A stretch of DNA of 7,778 nt from SZUA-287 sp036397975. GTDB lineage: Bacteria > Bacteroidota > Ignavibacteria > UBA10030 > UBA6906. Each line of letters begins with the position of its first letter. Positions within the stretch are counted from its first letter, which is position 1. The notes below the pieces were generated by a model, which was not told where the DNA came from, did not search any database, and saw only the letters and a program-made list of their open reading frames with translations. The stretch spans positions 1 to 7,778 of the forward strand of contig DASWHW010000102.1 of NCBI GenBank assembly GCA_036397975.1, read 5' to 3'. Shown here piece by piece: positions 1-6,377 of this stretch. Made by a program: the position numbers and the translations under genes.

Positions 1-579
1 AGCACCATTTTTGGGATGTATAACCTGAGCGGAATGCTGTTGAACGGTCTCGCGGCAATCACCGTCGTCGTAGTTATCCTCCGGCGTACCGGGCCGCTTC
101 GAAAGGTTGTCACTGACTCACACCTGCACGACCTTGGAAAACTCATTTTTGCATTCAGCACGTTCTGGATGTATATTTGGTTCAGCCAGTATATCCTCAT
201 CTGGTACGCCAACATTCCCGAAGAAGTTGTCTATTTCGTCAACCGCGAAGAAGGAAGCTGGACAATTTTCACCGGCCTGAACGTCGTCTTCAACTGGTTG
301 ATCCCGTTCGTCGTTCTTCTTTCCCAATGGAGCAAAAAGAATGAAGGACTTCTCCTGAAGGTGTGTGTGATTATCATGATAGGCCATTGGATCGATCTGT
401 ATTGGATGATCCTTCCGCCGTTTCTGAAAACGGGACCGGAAGTGAGTCTTTGGGAGATTGGTCCGTTTGCCGGGATGATTGCGTTGTTCTTTCTCGTGAC
501 ATTTAAGGCATTTGCCCGGGGAAATCCTGTTCCCCTGAGAGACCCACTCTTGGAGGAGAGCCTCCACCACCACTCGTAA
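1..579 (+). CDS. actF: Alternative complex III quinone-binding membrane subunit, ActF-like (C-terminal part, 5' truncated)
   Basis: This is the C-terminal 192 residues of an NrfD/PsrC-like membrane protein. The frame is open from base 1 (S-T-I-F-G before the first Met at 16), so the real start lies upstream. Full ActF proteins are about 400 residues. At least five hydrophobic helices are visible, at fragment residues of about 12-28, 46-71, 97-109, 118-143 and 153-172. The stretch HDLGKLIFAFSTFWMYIWFS followed by QYILIWYANIPEE is, from memory, characteristic of ActF. In the family, ActF is an inner-membrane subunit of alternative complex III, which oxidises menaquinol and passes electrons to cytochrome c or an oxidase, in place of the bc1 complex. 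The C-terminus is short, soluble and His-rich (HHHS). The act genes normally form one operon with ActF late in it, so this is probably the operon's 3' end. ActC, a paralogue, is the main alternative. Confidence 0.85.
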   Translation, partial: STIFGMYNLSGMLLNGLAAITVVVVILRRTGPLRKVVTDSHLHDLGKLIFAFSTFWMYIWFSQYILIWYANIPEEVVYFVNREEGSWTIFTGLNVVFNWLIPFVVLLSQWSKKNEGLLLKVCVIIMIGHWIDLYWMILPPFLKTGPEVSLWEIGPFAGMIALFFLVTFKAFARGNPVPLRDPLLEESLHHHS

Positions 580-593
580 ACGATAGGAAAGAA

Positions 594-2426
594 ATGAAAC
601 CGACAGATATATTGAAAGAAGAACACCGATCAATCGAGCGCATGTTATTCGTATTGGAAAAGGCAGTAACCCGACTTCAGCAAGGGGAAGACGTCAACCC
701 GGATGTGTTTCGGGATGGGATATGGTTCATCAAAGAATTTGCTGACGGTTGTCATCATCAGAAGGAAGAAAAGCTGTTGTTCCCGGCGATGGTGCAAAAG
801 GGATTTCCACAGAAGTCCGGACCCATTGGTGTTATGTTGCACGAACATGACCTGGGGAGGCAGGAAGTCGCTGCAATGAATGATGCTCTCGATCGATATA
901 TCAAAAGTGATCCCACAGGGAGGCCGGCGCTTGTTCAACATACGCAGTCGTTTATCGACCTTCTCCGGGATCATATTCTGAAAGAAGATAACATTCTGTT
1001 TGCTATGGCTGACCACCATTTTTCAGTCGAGGAGGAGGCAATTTTGTTGAAGAGTTTTCGGGCAGAAGAAAACAACGGCGCAGCGTGTTCGACCAAACAG
1101 CAGCTCATCGAGCTCGTTGCCAAGATGGAAAAGGATCCAGATTCTGGAACAAAACCAATCCGGTTAATGGCTTTTGTGTTGATGGTCTTCTCCTTTATGG
1201 GCGGAGTCAAATTGAACGCTCAGGACCAAACCCCTCTTATCAAGGTTATTGGCAGTGTTCGTGTCCGGAGTGAGGCGGACATGCGTGATTTCAACCAACG
1301 CACGCCGGCAAACACGTTCACGCTCTTGAGAACCCGACTGGGGATCCAGGCGCAACCACTCGAAGATGTGCTGGTCTTTATTCAAGCACAGGATTCACGT
1401 TTGTTCGGTGAGGAGCGCGACGTAGCATCGCGATCCTTTAGTACACTCGCTGATACGAAGAACCTGGATATGCACCAGGCATTTGTGGAGGTGAAGAAAC
1501 TCTTTGCAGATGAAATCTCGCTGCGGCTTGGGCGAATGGAGTTGGCCTACAGCAACGAACGCTTGCTTGGCGCGGTGGGATGGAATAATGTAGGCCGGTC
1601 GTTTGACGGCGGGGTGATTCGATTTGACTGGCCAGGAATAACAATTGACGCGCTTGCAATGAAAATGAATGAGACGCTGAAATACCCTGCCATAGCTACG
1701 CCTACCAATGTGCGGTACATGTACGACGCAGGCTATTACCTGTATGGTGCCTATGGAGCATTGAAAGGGATCGAGAACTACACCATCGACCCGTACTTTC
1801 TGTACCAGCTGAACAGAAATACCACCGGATCGATTCTGGAACTCAAACGTTATACAATCGGCACTTATCTGAAAGGCAAATCAAACACACTCGACTATGA
1901 GGCAGAAATCGCCTACCAGGGGGGAACGACGACCATTGGTACCGACATTTCTGCCTATCTTCTTTCAGGGGCACTCGGGTACTCCTTCCCGGATTGCGGT
2001 CTGAGCCGTGTCTCCCTCGGATACGAATTGTTGTCCGGCACTCCATCCGGTGATTCGAAGTTCAAGTCGTTCGATCCGACATTCCACACGGGACATAAGT
2101 TCTACGGATTCATGGACTACTTTGTCAATATCCCCGTGAACACATCTAATCATGGTCTTGCCGATCTGATTGCACGCGGGACCCTCTCGCTCTCGGAAAA
2201 GACGACAGCAAACATCTGGCTGCATCATTTCTCACTTGCACAGAGTGTTAACAACGAAAAGACGTTGGGACAGGAGATTGACATTGTCGTCCAGTATCGC
2301 CACAATAAGAACGTCTCGTTCGAGATCGGCACTTCCGCTTTTCTCCCCGACAATCTGATGCGACAAGCATTCTTCGGTCATGATGTGGCGCTCTGGGGAT
2401 ATTTGCAGACCTCGGTTTCCTTCTAG
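594..2426 (+). CDS. Hemerythrin (HHE) domain fused in frame to an alginate-export-type outer-membrane beta-barrel
   Basis: A 610-residue frame in two unlike halves. Residues 1 to about 185 form a hemerythrin-like four-helix domain with the expected di-iron ligands: H11, H54/H55 and E58/E59 in CHHQKEE, H83 (LHEH), and H127/E131 (DHILKED). Such domains bind O2 or NO or store iron, and are cytosolic. Residues of about 188-210 (KPIRLMAFVLMVFSFMGGVK, then LNAQ) look like a signal peptide. Residues 211-610 are rich in alternating aromatic/polar strands, resemble the alginate-export porin family and end in SVSF, the terminal Phe typical of Omp85/BAM substrates. A Shine-Dalgarno-like AGGAAAG (585-591) supports the 594 start. 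An internal ATG at 1125 (M178) or 1167 (M192) could start a separately secreted porin, but neither has a clear ribosome binding site. The gene lies 14 bases after actF, suggesting co-transcription. Both domain assignments are fairly secure; whether one polypeptide is made is not. Confidence 0.8.
   Translation: MKPTDILKEEHRSIERMLFVLEKAVTRLQQGEDVNPDVFRDGIWFIKEFADGCHHQKEEKLLFPAMVQKGFPQKSGPIGVMLHEHDLGRQEVAAMNDALDRYIKSDPTGRPALVQHTQSFIDLLRDHILKEDNILFAMADHHFSVEEEAILLKSFRAEENNGAACSTKQQLIELVAKMEKDPDSGTKPIRLMAFVLMVFSFMGGVKLNAQDQTPLIKVIGSVRVRSEADMRDFNQRTPANTFTLLRTRLGIQAQPLEDVLVFIQAQDSRLFGEERDVASRSFSTLADTKNLDMHQAFVEVKKLFADEISLRLGRMELAYSNERLLGAVGWNNVGRSFDGGVIRFDWPGITIDALAMKMNETLKYPAIATPTNVRYMYDAGYYLYGAYGALKGIENYTIDPYFLYQLNRNTTGSILELKRYTIGTYLKGKSNTLDYEAEIAYQGGTTTIGTDISAYLLSGALGYSFPDCGLSRVSLGYELLSGTPSGDSKFKSFDPTFHTGHKFYGFMDYFVNIPVNTSNHGLADLIARGTLSLSEKTTANIWLHHFSLAQSVNNEKTLGQEIDIVVQYRHNKNVSFEIGTSAFLPDNLMRQAFFGHDVALWGYLQTSVSF
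1125..2426 (+). other. Possible independently translated porin part of the fused frame
   Basis: If the porin is translated on its own, the most sensible start is ATG 1125. This gives an N-terminus MEKDPDSGTKPIR followed by the hydrophobic core MAFVLMVFSFMGG and a cleavage-like LNAQ-D. The product would be 433 residues, normal for an alginate-export-type porin. ATG 1167 would give 419 residues but removes the basic residues (K, R) expected before a signal-peptide core. No good Shine-Dalgarno precedes either codon, so coupling to hemerythrin translation would be needed. This is inference: a barrel must be secreted through Sec, and a 190-residue folded iron protein in front of the signal would be very unusual. 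Confidence 0.4.
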
Positions 2427-2442
2427 GAAAATCTCGTATCTT
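2416..2442 (+). promoter_or_regulatory. Candidate promoter of the Moco gene cluster
   Basis: TATCTT at 2437-2442 fits the start of the TAnnTTTG element used by Bacteroidota housekeeping sigma factors. A TTTC at 2416-2419 sits 17 bases upstream, where a TTTG-like element is expected. The element overlaps the end of the porin frame and lies about 30 bases before the next start codon. No hairpin terminator is visible in the 43-base gap, so read-through from the upstream genes is also possible. The match is weak. Confidence 0.3.
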
Positions 2443-2458
2443 ACGTTGAAACGTTGGC

Positions 2459-2464
2459 AGGAGG
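2459..2464 (+). promoter_or_regulatory. Shine-Dalgarno sequence deciding the start at 2470
   Basis: A perfect AGGAGG lies five bases before ATG 2470. It is the strongest ribosome binding site in the window, and it rules out the in-frame upstream ATG at 2380, which would place the first 30 residues over the end of the porin gene. Confidence 0.75.
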
Positions 2465-2469
2465 ATGTT

Positions 2470-2787
2470 ATGTCGCCAATTCCAAAAAAATTTCAAGAAT
2501 TCCAGGACACCTATCCGCGGGTGGCGAAAGCGTACGAGGAGCTTGGCGCTTCCGTTCACGCAGCCGGTCCGTTGGATGAGAAGTCCAGATCTTTGCTTAA
2601 GCTCGCGATTTCGGTTGGTGCTCGTCTTGAGGGTGCTGTTCATTCCCACGTTCGGAAAGCATTGCATGCTGGAGCCAGAGCAGAGGAGATCCGCCAGGTG
2701 GCATTATTGTCCCTCCCGACCATCGGCCTTCCTTCTATGATGGCCGCACTCAGTTGGGTCGATGACGTACTCTCGAAAGAACATTAA
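2470..2787 (+). CDS. Carboxymuconolactone decarboxylase / AhpD-fold small protein lacking cysteines
   Basis: A 105-residue all-helical protein of the CMD/AhpD family. The conserved block DEKSRSLLKLAISVGARLEG (36-55) followed by AVHSHVRKALHAGA (56-69), EEIRQVALLSLPTIG (72-86) and the tail MAALSWVDDV (91-100) fits the fold. AhpD-type peroxidases carry CxxC four and seven residues before the conserved His. Here, counting back from H60, those positions are A56 and L53, and there is no Cys anywhere in the protein, so it cannot be a thiol peroxidase. H58 and H60 remain as possible functional residues. The start at 2470 is fixed by the strong ribosome binding site. The stop shares its last base with the moaA start, implying coupled translation and a possible Moco-related role. 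Fold assignment is good; the substrate is unknown. Confidence 0.8.
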   Translation: MSPIPKKFQEFQDTYPRVAKAYEELGASVHAAGPLDEKSRSLLKLAISVGARLEGAVHSHVRKALHAGARAEEIRQVALLSLPTIGLPSMMAALSWVDDVLSKEH

Positions 2788-3797
2788 TGGTCATCGCCTC
2801 ACGTTCTCGACCGGCGCTCCTCGACAACTTTGGCCGAAATCATACGTACCTGAGAATATCCATAACGGATCGGTGCAATCTTCGTTGCCGCTATTGCATG
2901 CCTCCGGAAGGGATCGAACTTGGTCCTAAATCCTCCCTCCTTTCGTACGACGAGATACTAACGGTTGCAAAACTCTTTGTAGACCTCGGCGTCCGAAAGA
3001 TTCGCGTTACCGGCGGAGAACCTCTTGTCCGCAAGGGAGTCGAACACCTTTGCTCGCAGCTCGCTGCCATTCCGGGATTGGAAACGCTTGCTCTTTCAAC
3101 AAACGGTGTGCTGTTGACAGAAAAGGCAAAGGCACTCAAAACCGCTGGTGTGAACCATGTGAATATCAGCCTTGACACGCTGAAGCCCGAACGCTTCGAG
3201 CATATTGCCCTTCGTTCGCTCTTCGACGAAACAATCTGTGGAATCGACGCTGCACTCAATGCCGGTTTCGCCTCGGTGAAGATCAACACGGTGGTAATGC
3301 GCGGTTTCAATGATGACGAGCTTCCTGACTTTGTGGAATTTGCGAAAGCGCGTTCCCTTCATGTCCGCTTCATCGAATACATGCCATTTCTCGGGAACAA
3401 TTGGAATGAAGTGCGCATGATGCCGTACAAGGAAATGAGAGATGTGATTGAGTCTCGATTTAAACTGGAGCCGCTATTGGGGTCAGATGGTGTTCCCGGA
3501 CCGGCAAAAGAATTCAGAGTTGCAGGAAGCAAAGCTGTCGTCGGCTTTATCACTACCATGACAGAACACTTCTGCGGCACTTGCAACCGTGTCCGACTCA
3601 CCGCCGACGGCAAGCTCCGGAACTGTCTCTTTGGGCGCGATGAGATCGACCTGCGCAGGCTGCTGCGATCAGGTGCATCAGAAGAGGTGATCGAAGATTC
3701 TATTCGAATGGCAGTCATCCTCAAGCGCGAAAAGCATCCTAACGGACAGACACTGCTGGAAGAACAGAACCGACCCATGGTTGCCATCGGCGGCTGA
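2787..3797 (+). CDS. moaA: GTP 3',8-cyclase MoaA (radical SAM, molybdenum cofactor step 1)
   Basis: A 336-residue protein of normal MoaA length. It holds the N-terminal radical-SAM 4Fe-4S cluster motif RCNLRCRYCMPPEG (C30, C34, C37), the SAM-binding RVTGGEPLVR, and the C-terminal cluster motif CX2CX13C (C263, C266, C280) within FCGTCNRVRLTADGKLRNCL, which binds GTP. The C-terminus ends in the conserved Gly-Gly (AIGG) needed for activity in studied MoaA proteins. In the family, MoaA converts GTP to 3',8-cyclo-GTP in the cytoplasm, the substrate of MoaC encoded next. ATG 2787 overlaps the preceding stop in a TAATG junction. An oxygen-sensitive enzyme in an organism with aerobic-type respiration genes is normal. 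Identification is secure. Confidence 0.97.
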   Translation: MVIASRSRPALLDNFGRNHTYLRISITDRCNLRCRYCMPPEGIELGPKSSLLSYDEILTVAKLFVDLGVRKIRVTGGEPLVRKGVEHLCSQLAAIPGLETLALSTNGVLLTEKAKALKTAGVNHVNISLDTLKPERFEHIALRSLFDETICGIDAALNAGFASVKINTVVMRGFNDDELPDFVEFAKARSLHVRFIEYMPFLGNNWNEVRMMPYKEMRDVIESRFKLEPLLGSDGVPGPAKEFRVAGSKAVVGFITTMTEHFCGTCNRVRLTADGKLRNCLFGRDEIDLRRLLRSGASEEVIEDSIRMAVILKREKHPNGQTLLEEQNRPMVAIGG

Positions 3798-3808
3798 GCG
3801 AGCCTACC

Positions 3809-4741
3809 ATGTTTGACATAACCAAGAAATCCAGCACACTCCGTTCCGCGCGCGCAAGGGCTGTGCTCACCATGAAGCCGTCAACGATCGCGATAATCCG
3901 AAAGAAGAGAGTTCCCAAAGGCGACCCGATTCCTGTTGCAAAAGTTGCGGCGATCCAGGCAGCAAAGAACACAAGCCAGATCATTCCCTATTGTCATCCG
4001 TTGCCGTTGACGTTTGTTGGATGTGAGATTGAGCTGAAGAAAAAAAGCATTACGATTACTACCGAAGTGAAAGCCATCTATCCAACGGGAGTAGAGATGG
4101 AAGCCCTCACGGCTGCAACTGTTGCTGCATTGACGCTGTACGACATGCTCAAGCAGGTTGATGATTCGATGATCATTAGCGATGTACGACTCGAAGAAAA
4201 ACGGGGAGGCAAGTCGGACTTTATCGAAGAGAAAGCAGTGATTCTCAGAGCGGCTGTGTTGGTTACTTCCGATTCGATCTCCTCGGGAAAGAAAACAGAC
4301 CAGTCGGGCAAGATGATCGTCGAGCGATTGAAGCAAGAGGGAATCGCCGTTGCATCGTACGACGTGATTGCGGATGATCCGGAGGAAATCCAGAAAAAGC
4401 TCATTACCTATTCTGACACGATGAAGGTAAACTTTGTACTGACGACAGGCGGCACCGGTTTCAGCAAACGGGATTTTTCTCCTGAGGCGACTGCAAAAGT
4501 AATCGAGCGGGAGATCCCAGGTATTCCCGAGGCGTTGCGCGCTTATGGGCAGGAGAGAACTCCTTATTCCATGCTCTCTCGCGGCATTGCTGGACTACGG
4601 GGCAACACGATCATCGTGAATCTCCCCGGTTCAAAAAGGGGGGTTGCCGATTCGCTTGATGCGCTCTTCCCCGCTCTTCTTCACTCCGTGCGAATTCTTG
4701 CAGGAGGAGGACATCCGGAAAAGCGAAGGAAAAAGAAATAA
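3809..4741 (+). CDS. moaCB: Bifunctional MoaC-MoaB/MogA: cPMP synthase plus molybdopterin adenylyltransferase
   Basis: A 310-residue fusion. Residues 1 to about 138 are MoaC: MFDITKK, KGDPIPVAK (37-45), AAKNTSQIIPYCHPLPLT (51-68, with K53 and H63), the signature TGVEMEALTA (93-102, with E96 and E98), YDMLK (111-115, with D112 and K115) and RGGKSDF. MoaC rearranges 3',8-cyclo-GTP to cPMP. Residues of about 146-302 are MoaB/MogA: AAVLVTSDSISSG (148-160), the nucleotide/pterin loop TTGGTGFSKRDFSPEAT (212-228, with D222) and VNLPGSKRG (270-278). This domain adenylates molybdopterin for metal insertion. The two catalyse non-consecutive steps, with molybdopterin synthase between them. All key residues look intact. 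The tail EKRRKKK is strongly basic. Such MoaC/MogA fusions are a known family. The gene starts 11 bases after moaA and shares its stop with the next start. Confidence 0.93.
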   Translation: MFDITKKSSTLRSARARAVLTMKPSTIAIIRKKRVPKGDPIPVAKVAAIQAAKNTSQIIPYCHPLPLTFVGCEIELKKKSITITTEVKAIYPTGVEMEALTAATVAALTLYDMLKQVDDSMIISDVRLEEKRGGKSDFIEEKAVILRAAVLVTSDSISSGKKTDQSGKMIVERLKQEGIAVASYDVIADDPEEIQKKLITYSDTMKVNFVLTTGGTGFSKRDFSPEATAKVIEREIPGIPEALRAYGQERTPYSMLSRGIAGLRGNTIIVNLPGSKRGVADSLDALFPALLHSVRILAGGGHPEKRRKKK

Positions 4742-5496
4742 TGGCACTCGCCTACCCGTGGGAAATAGTTCCGTTCTTTTTTCTTGTTGCGTTCCTCTAT
4801 TCCAGTGTTGGCCATGGGGGGGCATCGGGGTATCTTGCGCTGTTTGCGTTGTTCGGGGTTGCGTCCCCGGCAATGGCTCCTGTTGCCCTGGTTCTGAACA
4901 TTCTTGTTGCTTCGACAAGTTGCTGGCACTACTATCGCGGCGGACATTTTTCATGGAAGATGCTCTGGCCGTTCGTTGTCTCCTCTCTTCCTGCTGCATT
5001 CCTTGGCGGATTCATTGCAGTCTCCCCTGAAGTGTTCTCTGTCCTGCTTGGTGTAGCGCTCCTGCTTGCCGCGGGGCGCATATTCTTGTGGAATAATCCC
5101 CTTGAGGCAGGAACACTGCACAACACTCCGTTGCGTGCCAGTATTCCTATCGGTGGCGTCCTCGGGTTTGTCTCCGGAATGATCGGCATTGGCGGCGGCG
5201 TGTTCCTCAGTCCGATTCTACTGTTATTCCGCTGGGCTGACGTGAAACGAACCGCAGCCATTTCGAGTGCATTCATTGTTCTCAATTCTATGAGTGGACT
5301 CGCGGGTCATCTGTCGCGATCGTCTTTCGATGTTCCTGGTGCTGTTCCACTCATTGTTGCCGCGGTGACCGGAGCATTTCTCGGATCCCGAATAGGAGCG
5401 TTCAAGCTGAGCGCGAGAATTCTCCAGGGAGTACTTGGTCTTGTGCTTGTCATGGCAGGTGCAAAACTGATCGGCAAAGTCTTCTGGATGGGATAA
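4741..5496 (+). CDS. TSUP (TauE/SafE, former DUF81) family membrane transporter
   Basis: A 251-residue, very hydrophobic inner-membrane protein with about seven or eight helices. It shows the internal twofold repeat of the TSUP family: a first half starting AFLYSSVGHGGASGYLALF (17-35) and a second half with GFVSGMIGIGGGVFLSPILL (142-161). Family members move sulfite, sulfoacetate, thiosulfate or other small, often sulfur-containing, anions; the substrate here cannot be read from sequence. It lies inside the Moco cluster, joined by TAATG junctions to moaCB and mobA, so its product is presumably made together with Moco enzymes. Candidate cargoes by inference are an oxyanion such as molybdate, a sulfur compound for dithiolene formation, or sulfite from a Moco enzyme. 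Family assignment is firm; function is open. Confidence 0.88.
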   Translation: MALAYPWEIVPFFFLVAFLYSSVGHGGASGYLALFALFGVASPAMAPVALVLNILVASTSCWHYYRGGHFSWKMLWPFVVSSLPAAFLGGFIAVSPEVFSVLLGVALLLAAGRIFLWNNPLEAGTLHNTPLRASIPIGGVLGFVSGMIGIGGGVFLSPILLLFRWADVKRTAAISSAFIVLNSMSGLAGHLSRSSFDVPGAVPLIVAAVTGAFLGSRIGAFKLSARILQGVLGLVLVMAGAKLIGKVFWMG

Positions 5497-6083
5497 TGAC
5501 GAAGCGAACCGATATCATAGGCGTTGTTCTGGCGGGTGGCAACAGTTCCCGTATGGGACAAGACAAAGCCCTGCTGCGTGTGGGAGAGGAGACATTCATC
5601 GGGCGTGCAGCACATCTCCTTCAGCAGGTGTTTAACGATGTCATCATCAGCGCAAATGATCGTGTTGTTTATGACTTTATTGGTCTCCCGGTTGTCGAGG
5701 ACGTGCACAAGGGGTGCGGTCCTCTTGCAGGTCTCCATGCAACGATGGCGAGTGCAGGCAGGAACGACATTTTCGTTCTGTCATGCGATCTACCGTTCGT
5801 CGATGTGTCGGTTGTTGAAAGAATTCTCGACAATTCGTCCGGTGCAGAAGTTATCGTCGCCGGTGATCCGACCGGAGTGCAGCCGTTATGCGGGGTGTAT
5901 CGTCAATCGAGTATGAGGGTAATTGAAGGTCAGTTGCAGGTAAAGGAGTATTCTGTCCTCAAGCTGGTCCGGCATATGAAGGGGAGGGTTGTTGTGTTTG
6001 AAGAAGAGGAGTCGAAGCGGTTTCTCAACATTAACACACCTGCCGACTATAACTCTGCCGTGACGCTCTTGAAATCGCCTTGA
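5496..6083 (+). CDS. mobA: Molybdenum cofactor guanylyltransferase MobA
   Basis: A 195-residue nucleotidyltransferase with the normal MobA length and motifs: LAGGNSSRMGQDKALL (12-27, GTP-phosphate loop with R19 and K24), GPLAGLHA (75-82), the metal-binding SCDLPFV (96-102, D98), QPLCGVY (129-135) and NINTPADY (178-185). In the family it transfers GMP from GTP to Mo-molybdopterin, giving the bis-MGD precursor used by DMSO-reductase-family enzymes (nitrate, formate, thiosulfate or similar reductases). Its presence therefore suggests the host has such enzymes elsewhere. It is the last protein gene of the cluster, shares one base with the transporter gene and is followed 40 bases later by a tRNA gene. 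No terminator separates them. Confidence 0.94.
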   Translation: MTKRTDIIGVVLAGGNSSRMGQDKALLRVGEETFIGRAAHLLQQVFNDVIISANDRVVYDFIGLPVVEDVHKGCGPLAGLHATMASAGRNDIFVLSCDLPFVDVSVVERILDNSSGAEVIVAGDPTGVQPLCGVYRQSSMRVIEGQLQVKEYSVLKLVRHMKGRVVVFEEEESKRFLNINTPADYNSAVTLLKSP

Positions 6084-6109
6084 CTTCCGTCCCTCAAGTT
6101 CGTACATTG
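6080..6109 (+). promoter_or_regulatory. Promoter of the initiator tRNA gene
   Basis: TTGACT at 6080-6085 and TACATT at 6103-6108 are separated by 17 bases, a near-ideal housekeeping promoter. The downstream element, read as TACATTGA, also partly fits the Bacteroidota TAnnTTTG pattern. It overlaps the stop codon of mobA (6081-6083). Transcription would start near 6115, a few bases before the tRNA. Confidence 0.6.
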
Positions 6110-6123
6110 AATGCCACAATGAT

Positions 6124-6196
<73 letters not shown>

Positions 6197-6199
6197 CAA

Positions 6200-6239
6200 A
6201 AAAGGCCTTGGTTGTTTGTACCGAGGCCTTTTGCTTTTT
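6200..6239 (+). terminator. Strong intrinsic terminator after the tRNA
   Basis: A 13-bp stem, 6200-6212 (AAAAGGCCTTGGT) with 6220-6232 (ACCGAGGCCTTTT), has one G-U pair and a seven-base loop. A T tract follows, with a further T5 at 6235-6239. The A-rich left arm and T-rich right arm also make it usable on the opposite strand. It ends the tRNA transcript and any read-through from mobA. Confidence 0.88.
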
Positions 6240-6377
6240 GACACCTTTATCCGTCTCTTCTACACATTGTGTGAATACGGGACGGGCCATCCAATAGACA
6301 AGACTCCAGGCCCGACCGTCAGTTTTTTTTGCTATTATTGCATGCATCCGAAAATATCCAAAACACCTGGAAATACA
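6240..6377 (+). other. Leader region before the secreted EEP protein gene
   Basis: This non-coding gap holds an 11-base palindrome ACACA-T-TGTGT (6262-6272), a 6-bp inverted repeat CGGGCC/GGCCCG (6283-6288 and 6309-6314), a T8 run (6323-6330) and a TATTAT (6333-6338) that could serve as a -10 element. No convincing -35 partner was found, so a promoter is likely here but cannot be placed. Confidence 0.3.

Noticed and set aside
118..633. Long minus-strand frames opposite actF, as a possible antisense gene
   Set aside because: They are shadows of the actF frame: composition is unprotein-like and the plus-strand frame matches a known family.
2443..2456. Direct repeat ACGTTG-AA-ACGTTG before the CMD gene as an operator
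   Set aside because: Six-base units occur by chance and no further copy or symmetry supports a binding site.
2380..2469. 30-residue upstream extension of the CMD/AhpD-fold protein
   Set aside because: It overlaps the 3' end of the porin gene in another frame, and the perfect AGGAGG at 2459-2464 points to ATG 2470.
6283..6330. CGGGCC/GGCCCG hairpin followed by T8 as a second terminator
   Set aside because: The stem is only 6 bp with a 20-base loop, and the T run begins eight bases after it, so it is not a convincing intrinsic terminator.
6216..6377. 54-residue N-terminal extension of the EEP frame
   Set aside because: It starts inside the terminator loop, has no ribosome binding site and would bury the signal peptide; ATG 6378 fits better.
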